Assembly (NCBI GenBank): GCA_051657165.1
Contig: JBOFKD010000262.1
Coordinates: forward strand, 1 to 64,000
DNA from: UBA7332 sp051657165
GTDB taxonomy: Bacteria > Bacteroidota > Bacteroidia > Bacteroidales > UBA7332
DNA: 64,000 bases
Reading direction: 5' to 3'
The notes beneath the pieces are model-generated. The model ran no database searches. It was not told the DNA's origin and saw only the letters and a list, made by a program, of their open reading frames with translations. This document shows, piece by piece, positions 26,593 through 37,272 of the stretch. Made by a program: the position numbers and the translations under genes. The number at the start of each line of letters is the position of its first letter. Within the stretch, counting starts at the first letter, position 1.

Positions 26593-29500
26593 ATGAAAAA
26601 TGAAAACTACTATTTAAGGCATGCAATATGTCTGATTTTTCTCCTCATGTTTCCTTTCATTATTTATGCCCAGGCGGTAGTGAAAGGAACTGTTACAGAT
26701 GGTTCTGACAGGAGTCCCCTGCCGGGTGTAAGTATTGCAATAGCAGGAACCACTGAAGGAACAATTACTGATACTGATGGAAACTACAGCATCAAAGTTG
26801 CTAAAGGACAAACATTAATCTTTTCTATGATGGGATATATTACTCAGAAACATCCTGTTACAAGTTTAACTTTAAATGTTTCTCTCCAGCAGGATAATAA
26901 ACAGCTCGATGAAATTATCGTCACCGCTTTAGGTATTAAACGAGAATCAAAGGCGCTCGGATACTCTGCCCAGGAGCTTAAAGGAAATGAAATTGTCAAG
27001 GTAAAACAACCCAATCTGATCAACTCGTTAAACGGGAAAATTGCCGGTGTGAATATCACCAATAGCGGTGGTGGTGCCGGCGCATCTTCTCAAATTATCA
27101 TTCGCGGGGGAACGTCACTTCTTAACGACAATCAACCCTTATTCATTGTTGACGGTCTTCCGATAGATAATTCCACAGCTGTCGGCAACACATCCATTGA
27201 CGGAGCAGGAGCTACTGCTACAACCAGTGGAAACAGAGCTATGGATATAAATCCCGATGATATTGAATCAATCTCTGTATTAAAAGGAGCAACAGCTGCT
27301 GCTCTTTACGGTTTAAAAGCAGCCAATGGTGCTATTATTATTACCACGAAAAGAGGGAAAGAAGGGAAAGCTTCTGTCAAAGTAAGTGCTAAAATGTCAA
27401 TCGACAATATAAACAGACTTCCGGATATTCAAGACTTATACGGACAAGGCACAAAAGGAGAATATAATAATGCAACTAATCTTTCATGGGGATATCTTGC
27501 TTCTGATTCTTTGAGATATAACAATATGAATAACTTCTTCCAGACAGCTCTGTCATATGATTTGAATGCAAGCGTTTCAGGAGGTAGTAAAACAGGGAGC
27601 TACTACATGTCAGCTCAGCGCCTGGATCAGGATGGAGTAGTTCCTACGACAGATTATGTAAAAAATTCATTTCGTCTGAATGCTGAACAAAAAGTATGGT
27701 TCTTAACTTTCGGGATGAATGCAAACTACATCAATTCCACATCACGTAAAGCTCTGACCGGCGGTGGCTTATGGGGTAAAGGAGGATCAGGATATATGCT
27801 TAGCATTCTGAACTGGCCTATCACTGATAATATGAGCAACTGGCTTAACAGCAACGGAACCCGACGTCGCCTGATGCCTGATGTTCCATTGGATGATGAC
27901 ATAGACAATCCATACTGGATCGTAAATAAAAGCCCGATGACCGAAAAACTGGATCGTTTCATTGGTAGTGTATATATAAATGCACAACCTCTTTCATGGC
28001 TGGACTTTGCCTTTAAAATGGGATTGGACCATTTTAATTCACAGACTAAAAATATCACAGCAGCCGGTTCGTCTGTAATCCTTTCGTGGCAAAACGGAGC
28101 GCAGTCTCTAAGCGACAGACAAAGCGACTTATTCACGACGAACTTCTTGATGAATATCAATAAAACATATAAAGATTTCAATTTCGGTCTGATGCTTGGT
28201 CACGGATACGAGCAAAACTCATACTACAATAACACATTATTAGCAGTAGGCATGCTTAACCCTGATTTTGAAGGAATTAACAATACAGCGAAAGAAAACA
28301 AAACATATGACAACTATCGTCAGTTACGCCGTTTGATAAGTGTTTTCGGAGAAGCCCGTATAGGATATAAATCCATTGCTTATCTGAGTGTAACAGGCCG
28401 GAATGACTGGAGCTCCACATTACCGAAAGATAGTCGTTCTTTCTTTTATCCGTCATTCAGTGGAAGTTTTGTGTTTTCAGAATTAATTAAATCTAACCCA
28501 TATTTTTCATTCGGTAAATTGCGTGGCTCATGGGCTCAGGTAGGAAAAGATGCACCTCCTTATAAGACTCTGACGAATCTGGATCCTCCTTTGGCCAGTA
28601 TCGGTGGAGGCTATCGTGATAGCTGGTCCGGAGGTAATCCTCAGCTAAAACCGGAGAAAACAAGATCCTGGGAAATTGGAGCAGATCTTCGCTTCTTTAA
28701 AGGCAGACTTGGATTTGATATCACATATTATAATAACCTGAGTGAAAATCAAATTATAAATCCGCGTGTAAGTAATGCGATTGGCTATATTTTTAAATTC
28801 GTAAATGCCGGCGAAATATCAAACAAAGGTATGGAGATTACGATCAATGGTACTCCGGTTGAATCAAGAGATTGGGGATGGGAATCTCAATTAAATTTAT
28901 CATACAATAAAGGCCGCGTAAAAAATCTGATAGAAGGTATGAAAATACTTTATGTAACAGATGTTCAAATCGGTCCGGCGAAAGCTGCATCATTCAATGA
29001 TGGAAACTTTTTGGGACTTTCAGGTACAAAATGGCAGACAAATGATGAAGGGCAACTTTTGATTGATAAAAATGGATATCCGTTAACCAGTACAGATGAA
29101 ACACAATATTTAGGAAACAGAGAACCTGATTTCCTACTGGGCTTCAGCAACACACTCCGGTACAAAGATCTATCGTTATCATTCCTTTTTGATGCACGCT
29201 TTGGAGGAACAATTTACAATGCTACAGAATGGGCAATGGTTACTTCAGGTCAGGCTAAAGTTACGGAGAACCGCGGAGAGAAGAAAGTATTTGAGGGAGT
29301 AGTCAAACAAGATGATGGTTCATATATACCTAATACAAAAGAAGTCATTCTGGATGAATATTACTACCGCAATATATACACAAAACATGCACCTCATTTT
29401 CTTACAGATGTAAACTGGTTGAGATTACGCTCCCTTGCTCTGACATACAGCATACCTCAATCGTTTCTTCAAAAATTAAAAGTCGTGCAACAAGCCGAAT

Positions 29501-29667
29501 TATCTTTTACTGCAAATAATGTATTTGTAATTACAAATTACAAAGGTATGGATCCGGAAGTCAGTGCCGGTGGTGCCGGTGTTGTGGGTGCTGGTTCTGC
29601 AGGCATAGACTATTGCGGAATTCCTTCAACACGTACATTCTCATTTGGTATTAATGTTACATTCTAA
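26593..29667 (+). CDS. SusC/RagA-family TonB-dependent outer-membrane receptor
   Basis: Outer-membrane importer of about 1024 aa, expected to work with the lipoprotein encoded next. From ATG 26593 there is a signal peptide ending near FPFIIYAQ. A carboxypeptidase-regulatory-like domain follows (VKGTVTDG..PLPGVSIAIAGT..GTITDTDGNYSI), then the SusC linker and plug (LDEIIVTALGIKRESKALGYS, LNGKIAGVNITNSGG, IIIRGG, PLFIVDGLPIDN), and a C-terminal beta barrel ending in FSFGINVTF. An open frame to 26476 would add an AT-rich unlikely N-terminus. No glycosidase, sulfatase or anti-sigma gene accompanies it, so the ligand is unknown. It is preceded by the phased word arrays. Confidence 0.92.
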   Translation: MKNENYYLRHAICLIFLLMFPFIIYAQAVVKGTVTDGSDRSPLPGVSIAIAGTTEGTITDTDGNYSIKVAKGQTLIFSMMGYITQKHPVTSLTLNVSLQQDNKQLDEIIVTALGIKRESKALGYSAQELKGNEIVKVKQPNLINSLNGKIAGVNITNSGGGAGASSQIIIRGGTSLLNDNQPLFIVDGLPIDNSTAVGNTSIDGAGATATTSGNRAMDINPDDIESISVLKGATAAALYGLKAANGAIIITTKRGKEGKASVKVSAKMSIDNINRLPDIQDLYGQGTKGEYNNATNLSWGYLASDSLRYNNMNNFFQTALSYDLNASVSGGSKTGSYYMSAQRLDQDGVVPTTDYVKNSFRLNAEQKVWFLTFGMNANYINSTSRKALTGGGLWGKGGSGYMLSILNWPITDNMSNWLNSNGTRRRLMPDVPLDDDIDNPYWIVNKSPMTEKLDRFIGSVYINAQPLSWLDFAFKMGLDHFNSQTKNITAAGSSVILSWQNGAQSLSDRQSDLFTTNFLMNINKTYKDFNFGLMLGHGYEQNSYYNNTLLAVGMLNPDFEGINNTAKENKTYDNYRQLRRLISVFGEARIGYKSIAYLSVTGRNDWSSTLPKDSRSFFYPSFSGSFVFSELIKSNPYFSFGKLRGSWAQVGKDAPPYKTLTNLDPPLASIGGGYRDSWSGGNPQLKPEKTRSWEIGADLRFFKGRLGFDITYYNNLSENQIINPRVSNAIGYIFKFVNAGEISNKGMEITINGTPVESRDWGWESQLNLSYNKGRVKNLIEGMKILYVTDVQIGPAKAASFNDGNFLGLSGTKWQTNDEGQLLIDKNGYPLTSTDETQYLGNREPDFLLGFSNTLRYKDLSLSFLFDARFGGTIYNATEWAMVTSGQAKVTENRGEKKVFEGVVKQDDGSYIPNTKEVILDEYYYRNIYTKHAPHFLTDVNWLRLRSLALTYSIPQSFLQKLKVVQQAELSFTANNVFVITNYKGMDPEVSAGGAGVVGAGSAGIDYCGIPSTRTFSFGINVTF

Positions 29668-29679
29668 ACAAAGCATATT

Positions 29680-31272
29680 ATGAAGAAATTATATAAAATA
29701 TATCTGTTGCTGACGTTATTAGTGATGAGCGGATGTGATTATAATCTGGATATAAACTCAGATCCTAATAATCCTCAGGAAGCATCCTGTGATCTGCGTT
29801 TACCGAATATCCTCAGTATGACAGCTGATGTATATGGAAGTCACGGCATCCGAACATCTTTACTTATTCAACAAACGGGCTATACATACTCTGTAGGCAA
29901 ACGTTACTATGACCTTCAGAATTGGAAATTTCAGAATAGTGCAGATACTTATATCTGGCAGTCCTGGTATATCTATATCTGGATCAATATTCATAAAATG
30001 ATTGAAGATGCCAAACTAAAAGAAGCATGGCATTATGTAGGAGTAGGAAAAGCAATGCAGGCTTTTGGTTGTGGCTTTATTATTGATGCTTACGGAATTA
30101 TGGCTTATAAAGATGGATTATCTGATAAAACTTTTATGCCAACTTATGACGACTGCTCATATGTATATGAACAACTTATACCTCTTTGTGATGAAGCAAT
30201 TTCGTATTTAAGTCAGCCACAGGGAGCAATGGCTCCTGAGTTAGGCAAAGCTGATACATACTATAATGGTGATACAGAAAAGTGGCTGAAATTTGTATAC
30301 GGGATTAAAGCCAGACTTCTTAGTCATTTATCAAAGAAAGAAGTGGGCACCGGTTCCGGCAATTATAATCCGGATGAAATTCTTGCTTTGCTAAGTAAGT
30401 CATTCACCTCATCAGCGGACGATGCAGAGATGAAATATATAAAAGGTAGCAAAGTGACGGAAGAACAATCAATAAATTTTCAAAATGTGAATTTCAGCAA
30501 TAAACCAGGTAAGCTGTTTATTCAATATCTTTTAAACACTGTGCCCGGCGAAGGCAATAGCTGGAATAGCGGTATTGAGGATCCACGTGCTAAAGTTATG
30601 ATTCCAAGGATTCAGAGTGGAAGCATGAAAGGAGAATACTCATTAGGTGTTGATCTGGATTATGCTGATTCAAAACCGGAAGCAAAAGACTCTACTCATG
30701 TAGGACTGGCAATTACAGATAAGTCTCAGCCAAGTGGTAAACGAGGTACAACAATCTATACTCAGGACGACTTCTCTTATCAGCTTTTATCGTATTATGA
30801 ATTATTATTTATAAAAGCAGAAGTGTACTTCCGTAAAGGAGATAAAGCAAATGCTTTGAAATTCTACAAAGATGCTATTGCTGCACACATGGAAAAATAT
30901 AAGATTGATGGAACAGAAATAAATAACTTCCTGAACAGTGATGCTGTTGCTCAGACTCCGTCAGAACTAACATTAAGCCACATCATGATTCAGAAATATA
31001 TTGCTCTGATCCTAAATCCGGAAGCATGGACTGATATGCGCCGATGTGATTTCTGTCTGGATGCAAGCGGGAACTATAACGAAAGTGAGGGTATCTACAA
31101 AGGATTCAAAAGACCAAAATTTGCTTATGAAATCAATTTCGGAAGTAAGGGATATCCAAGACGTTATCAGATGGCTTACATGGAGCGTGACTATAATGCC
31201 GTAAATGTAAGACCATGGGGAGTATTTGAACTGGATTATATGACTCAACCGATCTGGTGGGATAAGAAATAA
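29680..31272 (+). CDS. SusD/RagB-family nutrient-binding lipoprotein
   Basis: Surface lipoprotein that forms the lid of the SusC transporter. The lipobox LVMSGC puts the acylated cysteine at C19. The 530-aa body has SusD-type helical repeats and the common start NLDINSDPNNPQEA, placing it in the SusD-like_2 type. It begins 12 bp after susC, so the two are co-transcribed. Ligand unknown. Confidence 0.9.
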   Translation: MKKLYKIYLLLTLLVMSGCDYNLDINSDPNNPQEASCDLRLPNILSMTADVYGSHGIRTSLLIQQTGYTYSVGKRYYDLQNWKFQNSADTYIWQSWYIYIWINIHKMIEDAKLKEAWHYVGVGKAMQAFGCGFIIDAYGIMAYKDGLSDKTFMPTYDDCSYVYEQLIPLCDEAISYLSQPQGAMAPELGKADTYYNGDTEKWLKFVYGIKARLLSHLSKKEVGTGSGNYNPDEILALLSKSFTSSADDAEMKYIKGSKVTEEQSINFQNVNFSNKPGKLFIQYLLNTVPGEGNSWNSGIEDPRAKVMIPRIQSGSMKGEYSLGVDLDYADSKPEAKDSTHVGLAITDKSQPSGKRGTTIYTQDDFSYQLLSYYELLFIKAEVYFRKGDKANALKFYKDAIAAHMEKYKIDGTEINNFLNSDAVAQTPSELTLSHIMIQKYIALILNPEAWTDMRRCDFCLDASGNYNESEGIYKGFKRPKFAYEINFGSKGYPRRYQMAYMERDYNAVNVRPWGVFELDYMTQPIWWDKK

Positions 31273-31275
31273 GTA

Positions 31276-31320
31276 AAAAGGCAGTCAAATAAGTTTTCAC
31301 TTATCTGACTGCCTTTTCTT
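31276..31320. terminator. Bidirectional terminator between susD and phosphoglucomutase genes
   Basis: Nineteen-bp stem with one mismatch: AAAAGGCAGTCA plus ATAAGT, TTTC loop, complementary arm ending TGACTGCCTTTT. The genes are convergent. Confidence 0.9.
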
Positions 31321-31338
31321 TTATAGGGAGCAAGATGA

Positions 31339-33087
31339 TCAGATTCCTAAAGAATTCATCACTTCTTTGATTTTAGCATCTGCTTTCTCGTTTACAGCAT
31401 CATACTCTTCACGAGAAGGTAGAACACCGGCAACTTCAATGTAGAATTTAATTTTCGGTTCTGTTCCGGAAGGACGGATAGAAACTTTCGTTCCGTCTTC
31501 TGTAAAGTACTGAAGAACATCTGAAGTTGTAGGCATATCTAATGTAAATGTTTCATTCTCCAAAAGATCCTGACCTTTAAGAGTCGAGAAATCTTTGATC
31601 ATGATTACTTTAGATCCGGCTACTTCTTTCATTGGATTTTCGCGGAAGTTTTTCATCATTTTCTGAATTTCTTCAGCTCCTGATTTTCCTTTCTTCACAA
31701 CCGAAATACCTTTTTCTTTGCGGAAACCGTACTCAAGATAAATATCCTGAATCATTTCGAACATAGATTTGCCATTATCTTTAGCCCATGCTGCGATTTC
31801 TGCCATCAAAGAACATGATGAAACAGCATCTTTATCACGTGCATAATCTTCAGGCAAGAATCCGAAACTTTCTTCTCCACCACCGATGTAGTGTTTTTTA
31901 CCTTCGTTCTCACGGATTACAGCAGCAATCCATTTGAAACCTGTATAACAATCATACATCTCAATGTTATTGCGGTCTGCAATCGTTTTGATCAACTCAG
32001 TTGTTACGATTGTTTTCACAATATACTCATTTCCGGTAAGTTTGCCCAACTCTTTGTAACGCTGCATCAGATAGTTCAGGAATATTAGCACAATCTGATT
32101 ACCGTTTACAAGAACAAACTCATTTTTATTGTTACGGATAGCAACACCGATACGGTCAGCATCAGGGTCGGAAGCCATTACAAGATCTGCTCCAGTTTCG
32201 TATGCTTTCTCAATAGCCATTGTAAGAGCAGCAGGCTCTTCCGGATTTGGTGAAGCAACAGTCGGGAAATCTCCGCTTGGCACATCCTGTGCAGGAACAT
32301 TAATAATATGTTCAAACCCGTAGTTTCTTAATGAATCCGGGATTAGTTTAACACCTGTTCCGTGGATAGGTGTATAAACAATTTTCATATCTTTCTGACG
32401 TGCAATAGCATCCGGAGAAAGAGACAATGTTTTAGCCGCAGCCAAAAATGCTTTATCAATTTCTTCGCCTACGATCTGAATCAATTCTTTGTTTCCTTTG
32501 AATTTGATTTCTTTCGGGTCGCGGATTTTATTTACCTCAGCAATTGTATTTTTATCGTGAGGAGCAATCATCTGAGCACCATCATTCCAATATGCTTTGT
32601 ATCCGTTGTACTCTTTCGGGTTGTGAGATGCTGTGATAATCACACCACTCTGGCAACCGAAATGACGGATAGCGAAAGACATCTCAGGAGTCGGACGCAT
32701 AGAGTCGAACAAATATACTTTAATGCCGTTTGCCGAAAAGATATCAGCTACGGTTTCAGCAAACAAACGGCTGTTGTTACGAACATCGTGTCCGACAACA
32801 ACGCTGATCTGAGGAAGATCTGCAAACTCTTTTTTCAGGTAGTTAGCCAATCCCTGAGTTGCAGCACCCACTGTATATATGTTCATTCTATTTGAACCGG
32901 CACCCATTATACCACGAAGACCACCTGTACCAAACTCCAGATCTTTATAAAAAGATTCAACAAGTTCTGTATTATCCTCGCTTTCAATCATGCGTTGTAC
33001 TTCTTTACGAGTTACCTCGTCATAAGCTTCGCTCATCCATTGCTGAGCTTTAGAAGTAACTTCTTTCATTAAGGCTTCATTATTCAT
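31339..33087 (-). CDS. Phospho-sugar mutase (phosphoglucomutase/phosphomannomutase)
   Basis: Interconverts hexose 1- and 6-phosphates through a phosphoserine. The active Ser is S154 in TASHNPKEYNGYK. The metal loop DPDADRIGVA, the sugar-binding GGGEESFGF and the phosphate-binding RPSGTEPKIKFY are all present. At 582 aa it resembles the larger PgcA-type enzymes. It is last in a head-to-tail series ung, M23, C69, pgm. A TAATTTTG box at 33124-33131 in the preceding 48-bp gap may give it its own promoter. Confidence 0.92.
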   Translation of the reverse strand: MNNEALMKEVTSKAQQWMSEAYDEVTRKEVQRMIESEDNTELVESFYKDLEFGTGGLRGIMGAGSNRMNIYTVGAATQGLANYLKKEFADLPQISVVVGHDVRNNSRLFAETVADIFSANGIKVYLFDSMRPTPEMSFAIRHFGCQSGVIITASHNPKEYNGYKAYWNDGAQMIAPHDKNTIAEVNKIRDPKEIKFKGNKELIQIVGEEIDKAFLAAAKTLSLSPDAIARQKDMKIVYTPIHGTGVKLIPDSLRNYGFEHIINVPAQDVPSGDFPTVASPNPEEPAALTMAIEKAYETGADLVMASDPDADRIGVAIRNNKNEFVLVNGNQIVLIFLNYLMQRYKELGKLTGNEYIVKTIVTTELIKTIADRNNIEMYDCYTGFKWIAAVIRENEGKKHYIGGGEESFGFLPEDYARDKDAVSSCSLMAEIAAWAKDNGKSMFEMIQDIYLEYGFRKEKGISVVKKGKSGAEEIQKMMKNFRENPMKEVAGSKVIMIKDFSTLKGQDLLENETFTLDMPTTSDVLQYFTEDGTKVSIRPSGTEPKIKFYIEVAGVLPSREEYDAVNEKADAKIKEVMNSLGI

Positions 33088-33135
33088 AGAAGAAGTTTTT
33101 TAGTTTTAAAAAATAGCTTTTCGCAAAATTAAAAT

Positions 33136-34773
33136 TTAAAATGTAACCTTCAGCCTATCCCCTGATTCTTTTACAATATTTCTGTAAAAATCTTCAGAAT
33201 ATCCGGCTGATTTAGGTTTTGCAGGAAGACCATGTCCGTTTTCGATAAACTGACCGTTTTTCTCCTGTTTGATATTTCCATCGATAAATTTCACTAACAG
33301 GAATTCGCCGAACTGCTTCCAGCGGCGTGTAGCCTGTTCTGCCTGCATATCGCTGTATTCAGTAAGGAAAGCGATCGCTTCCTGTGGATTTTTCTCGTAC
33401 AAATCAACAGCTGCTTTATCAATAGCCGGTTCCATCGCAATGAAGTTAGACTCCATTTTATTTTGAAGGGCTTTCAAATCAGGATACATAAGATCCCATT
33501 TGTTATAAACCATGTTTGAAACCCAGTTATAAATCCAGAACGCAGAAGTCCATGAGAAGTTCAGCATATCACCGTTTCCTTCACGATAACATTCAGGAAC
33601 TTTTGTGATACTGCAATACATCGGAGTATACACACAAAGAGCAGCATCATCTGTACCGAACCAAAGAACACCTCCTACAGGATCAGGTAACCAGCTACGC
33701 ATTTGAGATACAAAAGTAAAACCAGTCTGTTGTGTTGCAATAGCACGTTCATTCAGATACTCTTGTCCGTCAACTTTATACGTCATCGGTCTCCAGCGGT
33801 AAGGAACTTTATAAGGACCTGCACCCGGATCAGTTGTCATATCAAGCGGTGTACCTTCATAGTGGTCTCTCATTCCTTCCATTGCATCAGCCAGCGATAC
33901 TTTTTTGCTTGGTTTGATATACAATGGCATTGGCTCCTGAGTTTCTCCTTTAATATAAGAGATGTATTTATCCATTTCAGGATTCATCATTCTGTAGAAA
34001 CTCCATACGCGGGCTTCACAAAAACGCAATGCACCGAAATCAAGCGGAGCGTATGCTTCAGCAAAGCTAAAATCTTTATTTAATCCGTTGAAATACCCCT
34101 TTTCTCTGGCAAAAGAGATTACATCCGGGCTATACAAACAGTTTTCTTTATCATTCAAAGGAAACTGACGGATACGAGCCTGATTGGCATGTGATGCAAC
34201 ACAGTCATCCGGAATACGGATAGCTACCCATACAGCTCCTTTGTTACGAGGACCTTTACCGATCATCTCCATGATCCAGATTTCATTCGGATCAGCAATA
34301 GAGAATGACTCTCCAGAACTGTAGTAGCCATATTCTTTAACAAGGTTTGTCATTACTTTAATCGCCTCACGAGCTGTTTTAGCGCGCTGAAGAGTCACAT
34401 AAATCAATGAGCCGTAATCCATGATACCGGTAGTATCCTGAAGTTCAGGACGTCCGCCAAAGGTAGTTTCGGCAATCGTAAGCTGATGTTCATTCATATT
34501 ACCTACCACATTGTACGTTTCGCGCACCTGTGGAATTGAGCCAAGAGGCTTACCTGTATCCCACTCTCTGATTTCCATCATAGCCTTTTCAGGATATTTG
34601 GCAGCAGGAAAATGATACAACGCGCCATACAATGTATGCGAATCGGCTGAGTAAGTAACCATCGTGGAGCCATCAACGGATGCTTTCTTCCCGATCAAAA
34701 AATTCGTACAAGCCATGATGTCCATAGCCGAGAGAGCCACAAGGCAACTCATTGTCATAATTAATTTTCTCAT
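33136..34773 (-). CDS. C69-family dipeptidase
   Basis: N-terminal-nucleophile hydrolase of 545 aa related to PepD. A signal-like segment (MRKLIMTMSCLVALSAMDIMA) is followed by C22, which would become the catalytic N-terminal Cys after cleavage: CTNFLIGKKASVDGSTMVTYSADSH. Family segments YNVVGNMNEHQLTIAETTFGGR and FSIADPNEIWIMEMIGKG are intact. The signal sequence suggests an exported enzyme that digests dipeptides. It lies 28 bp after an M23 peptidase gene on the same strand. Confidence 0.9.
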   Translation of the reverse strand: MRKLIMTMSCLVALSAMDIMACTNFLIGKKASVDGSTMVTYSADSHTLYGALYHFPAAKYPEKAMMEIREWDTGKPLGSIPQVRETYNVVGNMNEHQLTIAETTFGGRPELQDTTGIMDYGSLIYVTLQRAKTAREAIKVMTNLVKEYGYYSSGESFSIADPNEIWIMEMIGKGPRNKGAVWVAIRIPDDCVASHANQARIRQFPLNDKENCLYSPDVISFAREKGYFNGLNKDFSFAEAYAPLDFGALRFCEARVWSFYRMMNPEMDKYISYIKGETQEPMPLYIKPSKKVSLADAMEGMRDHYEGTPLDMTTDPGAGPYKVPYRWRPMTYKVDGQEYLNERAIATQQTGFTFVSQMRSWLPDPVGGVLWFGTDDAALCVYTPMYCSITKVPECYREGNGDMLNFSWTSAFWIYNWVSNMVYNKWDLMYPDLKALQNKMESNFIAMEPAIDKAAVDLYEKNPQEAIAFLTEYSDMQAEQATRRWKQFGEFLLVKFIDGNIKQEKNGQFIENGHGLPAKPKSAGYSEDFYRNIVKESGDRLKVTF

Positions 34774-34801
34774 TACAAGATCGTTTGTGTTCTATATAGT
34801 A

Positions 34802-36541
34802 TTACCAATAAAATTCTTTCGTATACACTCTTTTATTGCCACATCCATCGACAGCAACGACTTCGAGTGTATGCTTCTTTCCTTTCTGTACATCACGCCG
34901 GTTCAGACGATATGACCAGGAAGTTCCTCTGGAAGGTACCAAAAGTACAAATTTTCCGTCAATATATGCTTTTACAGACTTCAAACCCGAATCAGAATCG
35001 GAAGCCGAAACTGTAATTCGACCCAGCGAACCCCATCTTCCGTCGTTAACCGGAGCTATGCGCGGTGCAATGGTATCAATACCGATAGCAAAAGAGCCGA
35101 ACTCGCGGATACGTGTTGTATGCCATCCGTCTTTGTAGGAAGTAGGAAGAGCAGACAGCTTGTTGCCCTGCACTTTCCCGATATAAAATTTACCCGGATC
35201 AAAGAGTGAATATCCTTTTAGCTGAATAGACAATGGAATAAAACTATTCAACGGCACATCCTCGTCCTGAATAGTATAAACCGGAGAACAGAAAGAGCTC
35301 GAATCTTTGCGCGTAACCGACTTACGGACAGAGGCAGGCAAAACACCTTTCGCATATTCTATACGCAGATCTTTTTCATTCACTGCATAATCCTCATTAT
35401 ATTTTATCCATTCAGCTCCCGGCAAGTAACTTTCAGGCAACTCGCGGGCATTTGATTTCTTTCCGTTTATTACAAATGACAGAACTGATTTATTACCATT
35501 ATAGTCCGTCAGTTCATAACGAATATTATAGGGTCTTTCTTCTTTTATATCTATTAATCCGCGATTTGCATCCAGAAAGCGGTACGCTTTTAATTCTGCT
35601 CCCGGATCGGCAAAGCCTTTCACCGTGAAAGTTCTGTTTTTACGCCACTGGGGATAATCAATATAGAAATTAAAATTACGACCTTTACTCACATCCAGAC
35701 TATCCAGCCTGCTGAAGAATACACGATTGCTATCCACAAACAATTCAATATCACGTATGCCATATTTAAAATGCACATCATCCTTCACATCGTAAGCCCG
35801 AATACCCAGACCAATCTTACCCCAGGCATTCACCGGTGTTTGTATGCGATATTTCCCCTGAGCTCCGGCCACACCAAAATTTCGTCGCTTTGTTGCAGGA
35901 TCATAGAAAGTCTCTCCTATTTCATATAGTGTTATCCCTTGAATTATAGGTGTACGTGAATCTTTCACATGATCTCCGTAAATAAGCATTGGATTAATCC
36001 GTTCATCAGCTTCATAATCTACCAGCTCAAAATGCAAATGGGGACCACCCGAACTTCCCGTATTTCCGGAGAAAGCTATTTGCTCTCCTTTTTTTACCGG
36101 TATCTCGTCAGGCTTGAAATTATAATCCAGCAAATACTCTTCCTGACTATACTGAGCCTCTTCCACTTTACGTGTAATATCAGGCACAAAACGATCCAGA
36201 TGCATATACACAGAAGTTAATCCGTCCGGATGTTTCACAAATAGGACATTGCCCCCGCCATATAAAGAGACAGAAACTCTTGACACATATCCGTCAGCAA
36301 CAGAGACGACGGGTATACCAATCCGGCTTTCTGTTCTGAAATCCAATCCCCCGTGAAAATGATTATTCCTTAATTCGCCAAAACTTCCTGACAGATAAAC
36401 CGGCAAATTCATTGGCAGCATATAGTCAACCTTCTCTTTTGTTATAATATTTGGCATAAGAAATAATCCTAATGCTCCCGTAAACGAAAAAGAATATCCG
36501 ATCTTTCGCAAAGATCGGAGTTTATCTATTATTTTATTCAT
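34802..36541 (-). CDS. M23-family metallopeptidase (active LytM domain)
   Basis: Exported peptidoglycan endopeptidase of 579 aa with an N-terminal hydrophobic segment (FSFTGALGLFLMP). The zinc motifs are intact: H63-G-G-L-D67, a conserved H114 in VYMHL, and H168-L-H170 in GGPHLHFE. A long C-terminal region of beta-rich domains follows (FTVKGFADPGAELKAYRF, RITVSASDSDSGLKSVKAYIDGK). This contrasts with the degenerate M23 protein at 2927-3778. It is 7 bp after ung. Confidence 0.9.
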   Translation of the reverse strand: MNKIIDKLRSLRKIGYSFSFTGALGLFLMPNIITKEKVDYMLPMNLPVYLSGSFGELRNNHFHGGLDFRTESRIGIPVVSVADGYVSRVSVSLYGGGNVLFVKHPDGLTSVYMHLDRFVPDITRKVEEAQYSQEEYLLDYNFKPDEIPVKKGEQIAFSGNTGSSGGPHLHFELVDYEADERINPMLIYGDHVKDSRTPIIQGITLYEIGETFYDPATKRRNFGVAGAQGKYRIQTPVNAWGKIGLGIRAYDVKDDVHFKYGIRDIELFVDSNRVFFSRLDSLDVSKGRNFNFYIDYPQWRKNRTFTVKGFADPGAELKAYRFLDANRGLIDIKEERPYNIRYELTDYNGNKSVLSFVINGKKSNARELPESYLPGAEWIKYNEDYAVNEKDLRIEYAKGVLPASVRKSVTRKDSSSFCSPVYTIQDEDVPLNSFIPLSIQLKGYSLFDPGKFYIGKVQGNKLSALPTSYKDGWHTTRIREFGSFAIGIDTIAPRIAPVNDGRWGSLGRITVSASDSDSGLKSVKAYIDGKFVLLVPSRGTSWSYRLNRRDVQKGKKHTLEVVAVDGCGNKRVYTKEFYW

Positions 36542-36548
36542 TTATAAA

Positions 36549-37217
36549 TCATAATTGCCAGTTAACAGGATCCACTCCTTTTTCTTCTAAATAAGTGTTG
36601 GCTTTCCCAAAATGATTATTTCCGAAAAATCCTCTGTGAGCCGAAAGAGGTGATGGATGAGGAGATTTCAACACACAATGTCTTGCAGGATCTATGAAAG
36701 CACCCTTCTTTTGAGCATAAGCACCCCATAATATAAACACAAGCCCCTCGCGACTCTCTGCCAGCTTATGAATAACTGCATCCGTAAATTGTTCCCACCC
36801 TTTATTCTGATGTGAGCCGGCTTTATGAGCCTCAACGGTCAATGTTGCATTCAGCAACAGCACACCCTGCTCTGCCCAGGCACTCAGATTTCCGGATTGC
36901 GGAATCTTAAAATTCATTTCGGCAACCAGTTCCTTAAATATATTCTGAAGAGAAGGTGGAAATTTAACTCCGTCCTGTACAGAAAAACAAAGCCCGTGAG
37001 CCTGATTAGGTTCATGATAAGGATCCTGACCTAAAATAACTACTTTTACTTTATCAAATGGAGTTAAATCAAAGGCTCTGAATATATCAGCCCCTTTCGG
37101 ATAGATATTTTTAGAGTTATATTCATTTCTCACAAAAGACGTAAGTTGCTCAAAATAAGGTTTTGAGAACTCATCACTCAACATTTTATTCCAACTACTC
37201 TCTATTTTTACCTCCAT
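36549..37217 (-). CDS. ung: Uracil-DNA glycosylase
   Basis: Removes uracil from DNA. The family 1 motifs are complete: GQDPYH at 63-68 with general base D65, the uracil-recognising segment AHGLCFSV, LLLNATLTV, and SPHPSPLSAHRGFFG with the catalytic His. Length 222 aa is standard. First gene of the minus-strand series, divergent from a tRNA gene. Confidence 0.97.
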   Translation of the reverse strand: MEVKIESSWNKMLSDEFSKPYFEQLTSFVRNEYNSKNIYPKGADIFRAFDLTPFDKVKVVILGQDPYHEPNQAHGLCFSVQDGVKFPPSLQNIFKELVAEMNFKIPQSGNLSAWAEQGVLLLNATLTVEAHKAGSHQNKGWEQFTDAVIHKLAESREGLVFILWGAYAQKKGAFIDPARHCVLKSPHPSPLSAHRGFFGNNHFGKANTYLEEKGVDPVNWQL

Positions 37218-37219
37218 CG

Positions 37220-37252
37220 TTTGTTTTATTTTTCAATATTTGTTTATATTTG
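37220..37252 (+). promoter_or_regulatory. Promoter of tRNA-Arg
   Basis: TTTG (37220-37223), 21 bp, TATATTTG (37245-37252). The tRNA begins 20 nt downstream of the -7 box. Confidence 0.75.
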
Positions 37253-37272
37253 CATTGCAATTAGCAAAATAA